Shown here in pieces: positions 16,455 to 22,838 of a DNA stretch of 49,533 nucleotides; the first letter of the stretch is position 1, and each line of letters begins with the position of its first letter. The notes under the pieces are model-generated. The model ran no database searches, was not told the origin of the DNA, and saw only the letters and a program-made list of their open reading frames with translations. Location of the stretch: assembly GCA_023229785.1 (NCBI GenBank), contig JALNYV010000013.1, positions 1 to 49,533 on the forward strand, read 5' to 3'. Source of the stretch: Candidatus Dojkabacteria bacterium (GTDB lineage Bacteria > Patescibacteria > Dojkabacteria > SC72). The position numbers and the translations under genes are program-made.

Positions 16455-17037
16455 TTTGTAATATATCTTTCAGACAACATTTATATCCATAAGTATCTGT
16501 TTTTATATGACACCCATTACATAAAGTCCTACCATTATCAATTGCAAACCTCAATTCTGGGTAAAGTGAAAAGGGTTTAATGTGGTCAGCATTTAGTTTA
16601 CCGCCTTTTTGTCCACACCAAATACAGGTATAATTATCTCTTTCAAAGACTGCTTTACGCCACAATTTATATTCAAGCGAATTTCTAATAGCTTTATTAA
16701 CAGGTGTAATTCCACCTTTCCAAAATATGGACTTCTCTCCCCTAATAGAGTTTCCTTGTTTTATTCGTGATTCCAGAGTTCTAATACGACCTTTTTGAGT
16801 TTTACTTATTTTTGCTTTAACTTCATCAGTAAAAACTATTCCCTTATGTCCTTTTAATGCTTTACCAATATTTCTTTTATTTTCCTCAGATAACTTTTTT
16901 CCTTTATGGGAAAGGCTCATTTTTTTCTTAATTTCTTCACTCCATTTTTTACCTTTATTCCAAGTAATTTCTGTTAAGAATCTTTTTTTTTGACCCGTAC
17001 TCATATTTTTAATTGCCCTTTTTGAATAATGTTTCAT
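16444..17037 (-). CDS. HNH homing endonuclease with NUMOD3 repeats
   Basis: 197 residues. The N-terminal half has several NUMOD3-type DNA-binding repeats ([32 protein letters not shown] and [16 protein letters not shown]). The C-terminal half is an HNH nuclease with [17 protein letters not shown] and LCNGCH. It sits between small genes with short overlaps at both ends, like a freestanding mobile endonuclease. Confidence 0.9.
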   Translation of the reverse strand: MKHYSKRAIKNMSTGQKKRFLTEITWNKGKKWSEEIKKKMSLSHKGKKLSEENKRNIGKALKGHKGIVFTDEVKAKISKTQKGRIRTLESRIKQGNSIRGEKSIFWKGGITPVNKAIRNSLEYKLWRKAVFERDNYTCIWCGQKGGKLNADHIKPFSLYPELRFAIDNGRTLCNGCHIKTDTYGYKCCLKDILQNER

Positions 17038-17252
17038 TTGTTTGGTGAAAAATATCGTTGCTCTATAATTTGGGGAGCTCCCACATTCTTTTCCTGTGCT
17101 TCATAAACCTTAACTTGTGCGTTTACTAATTGTTGTGATTGCATAGCTTTACTAACTACTAAATAAACTATAGAGCCACCTGTAATTGCAAATAATATAA
17201 GTGAACCTATTACAAATATCTTTAGTTGTTTCAATATACTTTTGTCTATCAT
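17034..17252 (-). CDS. Small single-span membrane protein
   Basis: 72 residues. A basic N-terminus leads into one membrane helix ([21 protein letters not shown]) and a polar Gln/Glu-rich C-terminus. It is probably in the inner membrane with the tail outside. Function unknown. Confidence 0.55.
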   Translation of the reverse strand: MIDKSILKQLKIFVIGSLILFAITGGSIVYLVVSKAMQSQQLVNAQVKVYEAQEKNVGAPQIIEQRYFSPNK

Positions 17253-17279
17253 AGTAATCTCTTGTCAGCTCTTTTTTTA

Positions 17280-17735
17280 CTAACCTTTATAATTATCTGC
17301 GTAATTCTCGTATTCTTCTACTGTCATTGGCGTTGTTGGTTTAGGAGGATTCATCCAATCTATGTACTCACACCCTGTTTTTTGTTTAGTTAGTGCATTA
17401 TATCCGCCATTCTCACAAGGTCTAAACTCTTTATTAGTAGTCTTACTTATCTTTTTAAGTAAATATCCTGTTTTACAAGTAGGGCATTGTATTTTGTTAC
17501 CGTCTTTGCCTACAGCGTATTCTTTTTCTTTCTTTGTAAATCCTCCACCCATTCTTTGTTCGTTAGGTGTCCAGCCATTATCCAAACACCACGTTTCAAA
17601 TGTTACCATCATCGGGATTATCTCTTTACCATCATTACCTCTCATGGTGTAACTCCAATTAAATCCTTTAGGGCTTTTGACATTGGTAAATGCCACTACT
17701 GGGGCTTCTGTATTTGTTTTATCTTTATTATCCAT
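17280..17735 (-). CDS. Zinc-ribbon protein, possible nucleic-acid binder
   Basis: 151 residues. The C-terminal half has CPTCKTGYLLKK, then a CENGGY and KTGCEYIDW pattern that resembles the zinc ribbons at the ends of topoisomerase I proteins. The N-terminal half is beta-rich. It may bind single-stranded DNA or RNA. It is among the larger early genes and is not identified further. Confidence 0.55.
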   Translation of the reverse strand: MDNKDKTNTEAPVVAFTNVKSPKGFNWSYTMRGNDGKEIIPMMVTFETWCLDNGWTPNEQRMGGGFTKKEKEYAVGKDGNKIQCPTCKTGYLLKKISKTTNKEFRPCENGGYNALTKQKTGCEYIDWMNPPKPTTPMTVEEYENYADNYKG

Positions 17736-17736
17736 A

Positions 17737-17943
17737 TTATTTTTTCATTTCTTCAGCCATACGCATTAAGTATTCTGCGTTTGATTGTACGTTTCTTGCT
17801 TCTTTGAATAGTGTTTTGGGTGTAATCATTGAAAGTCTGGCTATTGCTATTAAATGGTCATATAGCAATTGTTTTTCAGCTTCACGATTTATGATAGCTA
17901 AATTTCTTTTTCTATTTATTAATTCTTTTATTTTGTTTAACAT
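17737..17943 (-). CDS. Small helical protein of unknown function
   Basis: 68 residues, basic N-terminal helix and then amphipathic helices. It overlaps the 17912 gene by 32 bases and precedes 17280 by one base. Confidence 0.5.
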   Translation of the reverse strand: MLNKIKELINRKRNLAIINREAEKQLLYDHLIAIARLSMITPKTLFKEARNVQSNAEYLMRMAEEMKK

Positions 17944-18109
17944 ATTTTCTATAAAATCCTCTGGCTAGTATTCTAACTATAAATCTCATAAGTGTTACTG
18001 CATAAACTCGTGATAATGAAAAATATACTTTGTCTTTACATATTCTAAACTCTTTTAAATCCTCGTCAAATTCAAACTCTATATATTTTAGTTTCCTAGT
18101 TATTATCAT
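17912..18109 (-). CDS. Small protein of unknown function
   Basis: 65 residues. An N-terminal beta region (LKYIEFEFDEDLKEF) is followed by a hydrophobic, Arg-rich helix. It overlaps its neighbours on both sides (14 and 32 bases). No family is recognised. Confidence 0.5.
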   Translation of the reverse strand: MIITRKLKYIEFEFDEDLKEFRICKDKVYFSLSRVYAVTLMRFIVRILARGFYRKYVKQNKRINK

Positions 18110-18269
18110 TCTTGGTTATGTCAACAAACATCAGACAATTGGGCTTTCTACATATAAATCTATAAACATCTATTATTGGTTCAACCTGAGAACTAGACCC
18201 AGTTTGTTTTTGTCTAGTAAATCGTTCTATATACATTAAATCATGTTTACAAACTTTTTTATTTTTCAT
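18096..18269 (-). CDS. Small Cys/His protein, first gene after the leftward promoter
   Basis: 57 residues from the ATG at 18269; a GTG at 18293 is the alternative start. KVCKHD and later CRKPNC suggest a zinc site. It is the first gene after the strong promoter at 18388-18416, behind a structured leader of about 110 bases. Confidence 0.6.
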   Translation of the reverse strand: MKNKKVCKHDLMYIERFTRQKQTGSSSQVEPIIDVYRFICRKPNCLMFVDITKNDNN

Positions 18270-18380
18270 AGCTCTTTTTCTTTTTATCTCCACTTAATGC
18301 GGTTGCGTATCAGTTATTAAACCTCAACCCTTCCGCCTTAGCTAGAGATAAACTCTAGCCTTTTTCCTGTACCCTAAGAC
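18270..18380 (-). promoter_or_regulatory. Structured 5' leader
   Basis: The leader holds two hairpins: GCTAGAG-ATAAA-CTCTAGC at 18342-18360 and a longer GGTTG/CAACC stem with outer GC pairs near 18300-18338. The first hairpin is followed by CTTTTT only on the plus strand, so it could also stop antisense transcription. On the minus strand it has no T-run. Confidence 0.45.
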
Positions 18381-18387
18381 TAAAATC

Positions 18388-18416
18388 ACTATACAGAACT
18401 TTACAGAACTTGTCAA
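18388..18416 (-). promoter_or_regulatory. Strong leftward sigma70-type promoter
   Basis: On the minus strand TTGACA (18416-18411), a 17-base spacer and TATAGT (18393-18388) form a near-consensus promoter. The spacer and the -10 consist of a ten-base tandem repeat, AGTTCTGTAA then AGTTCTGTAT, which could be an operator. It should drive the genes from 18269 down towards 9996. Confidence 0.8.
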
Positions 18417-18423
18417 CTATATC

Positions 18424-18828
18424 TTAGTATATCTTTCTAGGTCGGACTTCATTATTTTCTACTCTTTTAATCCAATTACAGTTTGCACATAATATTTGGT
18501 ATTTACCTGGTGCTTCTTTTATCATCTTTTTGTAGTATTTTGTTATTTCTTTGCTACCTCCACCGTTTATATGGTCTATCTGCAAAGCTCTTAAATCTGA
18601 GAATCCACATCTATTACATTTTCCTCCCAACTCTTCAATAAGAACTTTACGATATTTAATTCTTTTGTTTCTTATATTGTCATAATTTGGTTTTGAATGG
18701 ATGTTGTTTATTAATTGGTGTGCCCTCTGACGAGAAAAATGAAGTATTTCTGCTATCTCACTATATTTTTTACCAGATAATCTTAATTTAATTGCTTCAT
18801 CTCTTTTACTCATAATATATGTTGACAT
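18424..18828 (-). CDS. HNH endonuclease with N-terminal helix-turn-helix
   Basis: 134 residues. The N-terminus has a helix-turn-helix (KKYSEIAEILHFSRQRAHQL). The nuclease part has CNRCGF, LQIDHINGGG and ILCANCNW, the HNH core of small phage endonucleases. M1 at 18828 or M6 at 18813 could be the start; neither has a good Shine-Dalgarno site. It lies directly before the strong leftward promoter. Confidence 0.85.
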   Translation of the reverse strand: MSTYIMSKRDEAIKLRLSGKKYSEIAEILHFSRQRAHQLINNIHSKPNYDNIRNKRIKYRKVLIEELGGKCNRCGFSDLRALQIDHINGGGSKEITKYYKKMIKEAPGKYQILCANCNWIKRVENNEVRPRKIY

Positions 18829-18950
18829 AATAGCTTTGTTTTGTCAATTAAACTACATCAGCCTTGCTTTTTCTCTCTTTTTATTTGTTGGTATCCACAA
18901 TACTATTTAACATATTATGGATACTTCAAATGTCCCACTATCAGGACTTT
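18829..18950. other. Intergenic region with long hairpin
   Basis: GTATCCA (18891-18897) pairs with TGGATAC (18918-18924), and the stem continues with AATA/TATT after one mismatch. No T-run follows on either strand, so it is not a plain terminator. A TTGACA on the minus strand (18847-18842) with a TGTCAA close by forms a second inverted pair before the HNH gene. Confidence 0.45.
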
Positions 18951-19214
18951 TCAAGGTGTTAAATTCTCCTTACAGTCATCACACCAGTATTCCCAGATAT
19001 AATCATCTGGTCCGTCATACTCCGCCCATTTGTGAGTATTTTTACTCCCACAATTAGGGCATATAAATCCCCCTTCGTTTACACCCGTTTCAGCCATCTC
19101 GGCTCTTTCCTTGCTCTCGTTCTCTTCTTTTTCCTCTTTTTCTGTTACTTTAGGTGTTCTAAAATCCTCTGCTGTACTTCCAGCCTCTTCTGGTTTGTTG
19201 CTATCATAATCCAT
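18951..19214 (-). CDS. Acidic protein with C-terminal zinc ribbon
   Basis: 87 residues from the ATG at 19214, behind GGGGGTGAT. The first two thirds are very rich in Glu and Lys and probably disordered. The end, FICPNCGSKNTHKW followed by YWCDDCKE, is a zinc ribbon. The acidic region could act as a DNA mimic or protein-binding tail; this is only inference. Confidence 0.65.
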   Translation of the reverse strand: MDYDSNKPEEAGSTAEDFRTPKVTEKEEKEENESKERAEMAETGVNEGGFICPNCGSKNTHKWAEYDGPDDYIWEYWCDDCKENLTP

Positions 19215-19392
19215 TTGTATCACCCCCTTTATGTGTTTCTTTGTATATCTCTCTGGCTAAATCTATTCCATCTGTTTTTCCCTGTAGATAAATAGTTACC
19301 ATCTTTTTTTCTTCGGATAATACTCCAACCCATGAGAGTTTTACTTTTTTAATAGCTTCTACTGCTTTGTTATATTCTTTCTTTTCTTCCAT
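19204..19392 (-). CDS. Small protein of unknown function
   Basis: 62 residues from the ATG at 19392, preceded by AGAGGTGAG. Lys/Glu-rich with a central beta segment (VTIYLQGKTDG). It overlaps 18951 by 11 bases. No family is recognised. Confidence 0.55.
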   Translation of the reverse strand: MEEKKEYNKAVEAIKKVKLSWVGVLSEEKKMVTIYLQGKTDGIDLAREIYKETHKGGDTNGL

Positions 19393-19467
19393 GTGGTTTC
19401 TCACCTCTTTTCAATGTGCCTCATATTTTCATAATATGTATATGAGGCTGTTTTCCTGTTTTAGTTC

Positions 19468-19638
19468 TTAAAGATTTATTTTTTCTACTTCTTTTCCTTC
19501 AATCCACCCATCAATTTCGGGCATTTCTCCATCATCCAATTTATCGTTTAGTATCTTATATGCTTCTTCTTCGTTTTTTGCTTCTATTTCCATAGATAAA
19601 AAGCCTACACTTTTTGCTGATATGATATAACTTTTCAT
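19468..19638 (-). CDS. Small acidic protein of unknown function
   Basis: 56 residues with an excellent Shine-Dalgarno (AGGAAGGAG) before the ATG at 19638. It begins MKSYIISAKSVGFLSMEIEA and continues with a Glu-rich helix and an acidic loop (MPEIDGWIEG). This looks like a small phage host-takeover type protein; no function is known. Confidence 0.65.
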   Translation of the reverse strand: MKSYIISAKSVGFLSMEIEAKNEEEAYKILNDKLDDGEMPEIDGWIEGKEVEKINL

Positions 19639-19710
19639 ATATTTATACTCCTTCCTATTTTAGTTTTAATTGCTGTTACCTCGTATTACTACCAAGTAAC
19701 AGTATTAAAA

Positions 19711-20184
19711 CTAAACCGAGCAATCAATATCTTCATCAAGTTTGATAGCCTCGTTTAGAAACTTCTTAAATTCTTTGTACTTATTGTCAAAGTATTTTTG
19801 AAGTTTTGCTCTTGTACAACCTTTTTCCCATTCTGATAAGTTTATCTTTTTAACATTTTTCTTAAAAATTGGCTCTCTCTTTTTAAGTTCTGCTAATAGT
19901 TCCTTTGCTCTACTAGGTAATAAAATACCTTCTTCTGATATAAAATCATTGTGCCAATAACTCAAATCAAATTTATTTAGTAGGTTTGTGTCATTGTAAC
20001 TATCCCTGAAATATCCTCTTGATGACATTTTATCCCAATAATAACTAACCTTCTTTTGTGCTGATATATGTTGTTTACTATCACTAGGAAATGTATTTCT
20101 AACATCAACCCATTTATCAAATAAATCTTGATATTTTGTCCTATTCTTTTCGTATATATTATGTATATATAAATCTGCACCCAT
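19711..20184 (-). CDS. Conserved phage-type protein of unknown function
   Basis: 157 residues from the ATG at 20184, chosen because GGGGGTGAG lies just upstream. It begins MGADLYIHNIYEKN, a start seen in a widespread family of phage proteins without a known function, and is rich in aromatic and charged residues. It overlaps no neighbour; its Shine-Dalgarno lies inside the end of the 20190 gene. Confidence 0.65.
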   Translation of the reverse strand: MGADLYIHNIYEKNRTKYQDLFDKWVDVRNTFPSDSKQHISAQKKVSYYWDKMSSRGYFRDSYNDTNLLNKFDLSYWHNDFISEEGILLPSRAKELLAELKKREPIFKKNVKKINLSEWEKGCTRAKLQKYFDNKYKEFKKFLNEAIKLDEDIDCSV

Positions 20185-20189
20185 AATTC

Positions 20190-20366
20190 TCACCCCCTTT
20201 TAATTCTTAAGTTTTCTTTACAACTAACACATATTCCTTTAATTGCTTCTAGTGGAGAAGTAAACACTTTGTTAGATTTGCATTTTTTGCATTGTTTAAT
20301 TATGAAGCCTTGATTTTTAGCAACTAATTTACCTTTATATGTAGTATGTAAATTATCTATTTTCAT
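20190..20366 (-). CDS. Short zinc-knuckle protein
   Basis: 58 residues. CKKCK and CVSCK form a two-knuckle zinc site. The start overlaps the stop of the 20363 gene. Its last codons supply the Shine-Dalgarno of the following gene. Confidence 0.65.
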   Translation of the reverse strand: MKIDNLHTTYKGKLVAKNQGFIIKQCKKCKSNKVFTSPLEAIKGICVSCKENLRIKRG

Positions 20367-20485
20367 ATAAGTATTATTAAACTAATTAAAACTATAATTA
20401 TTGTAAATATCACATCAAGATACATATCCCCTTGAATTGGTAACAAGCTATAACGTCTAAGCCATTGATGTAATTTAATCTTCAT
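20363..20485 (-). CDS. Very small membrane protein
   Basis: 40 residues: a basic N-terminus (KLHQWLRRY) and one hydrophobic C-terminal helix (VIFTIIIVLISLIILI). ATGA overlaps on both sides support it. Function unknown. Confidence 0.6.
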   Translation of the reverse strand: MKIKLHQWLRRYSLLPIQGDMYLDVIFTIIIVLISLIILI

Positions 20486-20991
20486 ATATTTTTAGTGAAC
20501 TTCAATAAGTATTTTTTGTTAAATCGTGGACTACATTTGCCACAAGATATTCTAGTCTTTCTATTAGCTTGATAGGTATAATTACAATGTTTGCAATTTA
20601 CTGTATATAATGCTTTAGGGGTTTTAACATCTGAATTCGTACATCTTGTAGGACTTGCACCTATACATTGAGCTATCTCTTGCCAATCCTTGCCATGATG
20701 ACTAAATCGCGGGGCTAGTGCGTGAGCTATTTCGTGAAGCAATGTATCAGTGTTAACCTCATCTGAATTTATATCGATTAATAGTTTAGACATTGTAATT
20801 GTTTTGGTGGCTCGATTACAATTGCCGAAAAGATTAACCGCCATTCCATATCTGAAAGACCAATCAGATAAGCCGTATATTTCAAAAAGCTCTTGAGCTA
20901 GAATATTTATATCTGTATTCATATCTATACTAGGAATTATAGGCTTAATAAAAATCCTGTCAATAGCATTATCTATATCAATATATATCAT
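20482..20991 (-). CDS. SprT-like metalloprotease-fold protein
   Basis: 169 residues. LLHEIAHALAPRFSHHGKDW contains the HEXXH zinc site plus the downstream His of SprT-like proteins. The C-terminus has a zinc ribbon (CKHC and CGKC). SprT/Spartan proteins are linked to DNA-protein crosslink repair in cells; their phage role is unclear. It is the first gene of the leftward unit facing the small terminase gene. Confidence 0.8.
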   Translation of the reverse strand: MIYIDIDNAIDRIFIKPIIPSIDMNTDINILAQELFEIYGLSDWSFRYGMAVNLFGNCNRATKTITMSKLLIDINSDEVNTDTLLHEIAHALAPRFSHHGKDWQEIAQCIGASPTRCTNSDVKTPKALYTVNCKHCNYTYQANRKTRISCGKCSPRFNKKYLLKFTKNI

Positions 20992-21036
20992 TTAGACCCA
21001 AATACATTAAAAATGCTATAATTCAATAGAAAGGGC
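20992..21036 (+). promoter_or_regulatory. Extended -10 promoter before small terminase
   Basis: TGCTATAAT (TATAAT at 21017-21022) is an extended -10 element; a good -35 is absent. AAAGGG then precedes the ATG at 21037. It drives the rightward structural module and lies in the divergent gap with the SprT-like gene. Confidence 0.6.
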
Positions 21037-21471
21037 ATGGATAAAAGAAAAAAAAGCTTGACTATTAAAGAGAGAGCGTTTGTTAGGAATTTAACTAACG
21101 GGAGAAATATTACTGAGAGTGCTATTCTGGCGGGGTATTCTAATAAGACCGCTAGTTCTATTGGTAGTCAGTTATTGCAAAAGACTAAAATAATCAAGGA
21201 ATTAGATGATGTAGGTCTATCAGATAAGGCTATTGCTAAAGGATTAAGGGTTAATTTCGAGGAAGGATTAGGAGTAAAAGCTACAGCCGACACTAGTTTG
21301 AAAGCTACAGAGCTTATATTACGCTTAAAAGGTTATCTGTCCAAAGATACCGAAGCCACCACAACGAATAATCAGACTATCTACATAAATGAGCTGAATA
21401 ACCTATCAGATAATGAATTACAAGACCGTTTAAATGGACTACAAGAGGTCGTAGGCACAGAGGTCAAGTAG
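21037..21471 (+). CDS. terS: Terminase small subunit
   Basis: 144 residues. The N-terminal half, LTIKERAFVRNLTNG, then NITESAILAGYSN and IGSQLLQKTKI, has the helix-turn-helix layout of small terminases of the Terminase_2 type, which bind the packaging start site. The C-terminal half is helical and acidic (oligomerisation). About 900 bases with few genes separate it from the next structural gene, and a packaging site could lie there. Confidence 0.75.
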   Translation: MDKRKKSLTIKERAFVRNLTNGRNITESAILAGYSNKTASSIGSQLLQKTKIIKELDDVGLSDKAIAKGLRVNFEEGLGVKATADTSLKATELILRLKGYLSKDTEATTTNNQTIYINELNNLSDNELQDRLNGLQEVVGTEVK

Positions 21472-21795
21472 TATTCAAGCCTATAATGTAATACAGTTGA
21501 TTGATAAACACGGGTTTTGTCCTACTCTCATGCCTAGTGCTATATATCATGTATTACCCTATAGCATAGCAACAAGGTCAGGCGTGGCTAGTATGTGTCG
21601 TACATTGGTAATTGTTGTGCGACGTAGTAACTACAATCATGCCTAGACAAGCATTACCTACCCCCCATACACCCGATTGCTACGTTATTAAATTAATATA
21701 AGTACTCTAATTAATACGCTACATTTTTTTTAACCTAAATTCCCTAGACTACTAATATCACTTATTAGAACTATGAAGAACTCTATTCCTAAAAA
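21472..21795. other. Structured intergenic region after small terminase
   Basis: No convincing protein gene. CATGCCTAG is repeated at 21529-21537 and 21638-21646. GTCGTAC (21597-21603) pairs with GTGCGAC (21617-21623), and directly after it is the palindrome GTAGTAACTAC (21624-21634). An imperfect palindrome centred on AGTACT lies in AT-rich sequence near 21690-21713. A packaging site or replication origin is possible. Confidence 0.5.
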
Positions 21796-22002
21796 TTAGC
21801 GAAATATTTTTTTAGAAGTAAGTTTGCTGTAACCTTTTGTGTCATCTTTAACTTTAGGAGTAATTTTAAATTGTTTGCGGATTATGTCTATCTCTTTATC
21901 AGTAAGTACTGGTTCATGTTTCTTTACTTCTTTTTTTTGTTTTGCGAAAATAAATGGATACTTACACTTTATTTTAGTTGTAGTAGGTCTAAAGTCTTGC
22001 AT
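21796..22002 (-). CDS. Possible small basic protein
   Basis: 68 residues, Lys-rich, starting MQDFRPTTTKIKCKYPF and ending TSKKIFR. No Shine-Dalgarno is visible; a TATAAT lies close upstream on the same strand (about 22012-22017), so a leaderless gene is possible. It is the only leftward frame in this gap and no neighbour supports it. Confidence 0.4.
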   Translation of the reverse strand: MQDFRPTTTKIKCKYPFIFAKQKKEVKKHEPVLTDKEIDIIRKQFKITPKVKDDTKGYSKLTSKKIFR

Positions 22003-22029
22003 ATGTTGTTATTATACTGTAGTTATGTA

Positions 22030-22200
22030 GTTATTAAATCCCTGAGAACTCATACCCCCTACCCCTTTCAGAGTAAAGTGAGTCTCAGAGAAATCCCCGA
22101 GAGCTTCTCTTCCTGTAGCCGAGAAGCAGGCATCAACCCATCAGTTAGTTACCACGCAAGGTGTGCCGCTTTGCACGGCTTTATAAGTCCCTTCTGATTC
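22030..22200. other. GC-richer, hairpin-dense region
   Basis: Three hairpins: CTGAG/CTCAG continued by ACTCA/TGAGT with one bulged base (22042-22052 with 22079-22088); GCTTCTC/GAGAAGC (22103-22109 with 22121-22127); and GCCG/CGGC or the competing GTGC/GCAC (22163-22179). The plus-strand frame reads REIPESFSSCSREAGI, reminiscent of the tails encoded at the ends of TnpB elements, so it may be a remnant of such an end. A packaging site is the alternative. Confidence 0.45.
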
Positions 22201-22235
22201 CTAGGACTAAAAAATATATTCAATGAATTAGGAAA

Positions 22236-22275
22236 TGCGGAAATTGTTGCGGAGATTGACTTGCTGTGGTATAAT
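22236..22275 (+). promoter_or_regulatory. Rightward promoter with tandem 12-base repeats
   Basis: TTGCGG (22247-22252), a 17-base spacer and TATAAT (22270-22275) preceded by TGG give an extended -10 promoter. TGCGGAAATTGT and TGCGGAGATTGA repeat in tandem at 22236-22247 and 22248-22259, overlapping the -35. This suggests binding of a regulator. Confidence 0.7.
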
Positions 22276-22344
22276 GTATTCATAGATTTGAAACATCTTA
22301 ATAATAATCTTTACTGACTTAATTGTCAACAAGAGATTTTTTGA

Positions 22345-22369
22345 GGAGCTAGAGATAGCTCCTTTTTTT
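22345..22369 (+). terminator. Rho-independent terminator (attenuator or sRNA end)
   Basis: GGAGCTA-GAGA-TAGCTCC is a perfect seven-base-pair stem with a GNRA-type loop, followed by seven T. It lies about 70 bases after the promoter at 22236-22275 and 17 bases before the 22386 gene. It either attenuates the terminase/portal operon or ends an RNA of about 90 bases. Confidence 0.8.
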
Positions 22370-22385
22370 GTGGTAAAATAAGGAT

Positions 22386-22838
22386 ATGAGTAAATTGCGT
22401 GATGAGGAAAGAGCTAAACGCACACTTCAAGAAAACAATGATATTCTGTTGGAGATAGGAAAGAGTGGTAAAAAAGGAGATGATGCTTTTAAAGAACACA
22501 CTAAACTAGAAGAAAAGATAAGTAAAGTAAAAAGAGATATTGTTTTAGAAGGAATGGACAAAAAGAAAGAAACACTCTATTACCACAAATACTTATCAGA
22601 CCTTCTTCTTAATAGAATTATAACTACAATTGATATAACTAGTGGATGGACAATAGAAACAATGCCTAGCGAGAGGGGTGTAGTCATGGAACTTAAAAGT
22701 CCCGATGGAAGGATGTTTCGCTCAGCCTTCTTAGCTACAAAAGACCCATACTTAGATTTAAATGCTATAGATAACTTTGCAATTAGAGCTGACGCTACTA
22801 TAGAAAGGATTAAAAGTGAGCATATTATCCACCCCTAG
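22386..22838 (+). CDS. Protein of unknown function upstream of large terminase
   Basis: 150 residues. The N-terminal half is a charged coiled-coil; the C-terminal half is beta-rich (VVMELKSPDGRMFRSAF). Its start overlaps no Shine-Dalgarno; TGGTAAAAT sits six bases before ATG. It overlaps the terminase gene by 23 bases. It may be a packaging accessory by position. Confidence 0.6.
   Translation: MSKLRDEERAKRTLQENNDILLEIGKSGKKGDDAFKEHTKLEEKISKVKRDIVLEGMDKKKETLYYHKYLSDLLLNRIITTIDITSGWTIETMPSERGVVMELKSPDGRMFRSAFLATKDPYLDLNAIDNFAIRADATIERIKSEHIIHP

Noticed and set aside
17362..17968. Plus-strand frames with hydrophobic, Phe/Ser-rich products
   Set aside because: Antisense to the 17280 and 17737 genes, without ribosome-binding sites.
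18342..18365. Rho-independent terminator for the leftward operon
   Set aside because: The T-run follows the stem only on the plus strand, while the genes here are on the minus strand. It was kept only as a leader hairpin.
21871..22197. Plus-strand frame of 108 codons with a hydrophobic N-terminus
   Set aside because: The N-terminal part is low-complexity antisense sequence of a more plausible minus-strand gene. Only its C-terminal part resembles a TnpB-end remnant, noted under the region instead.
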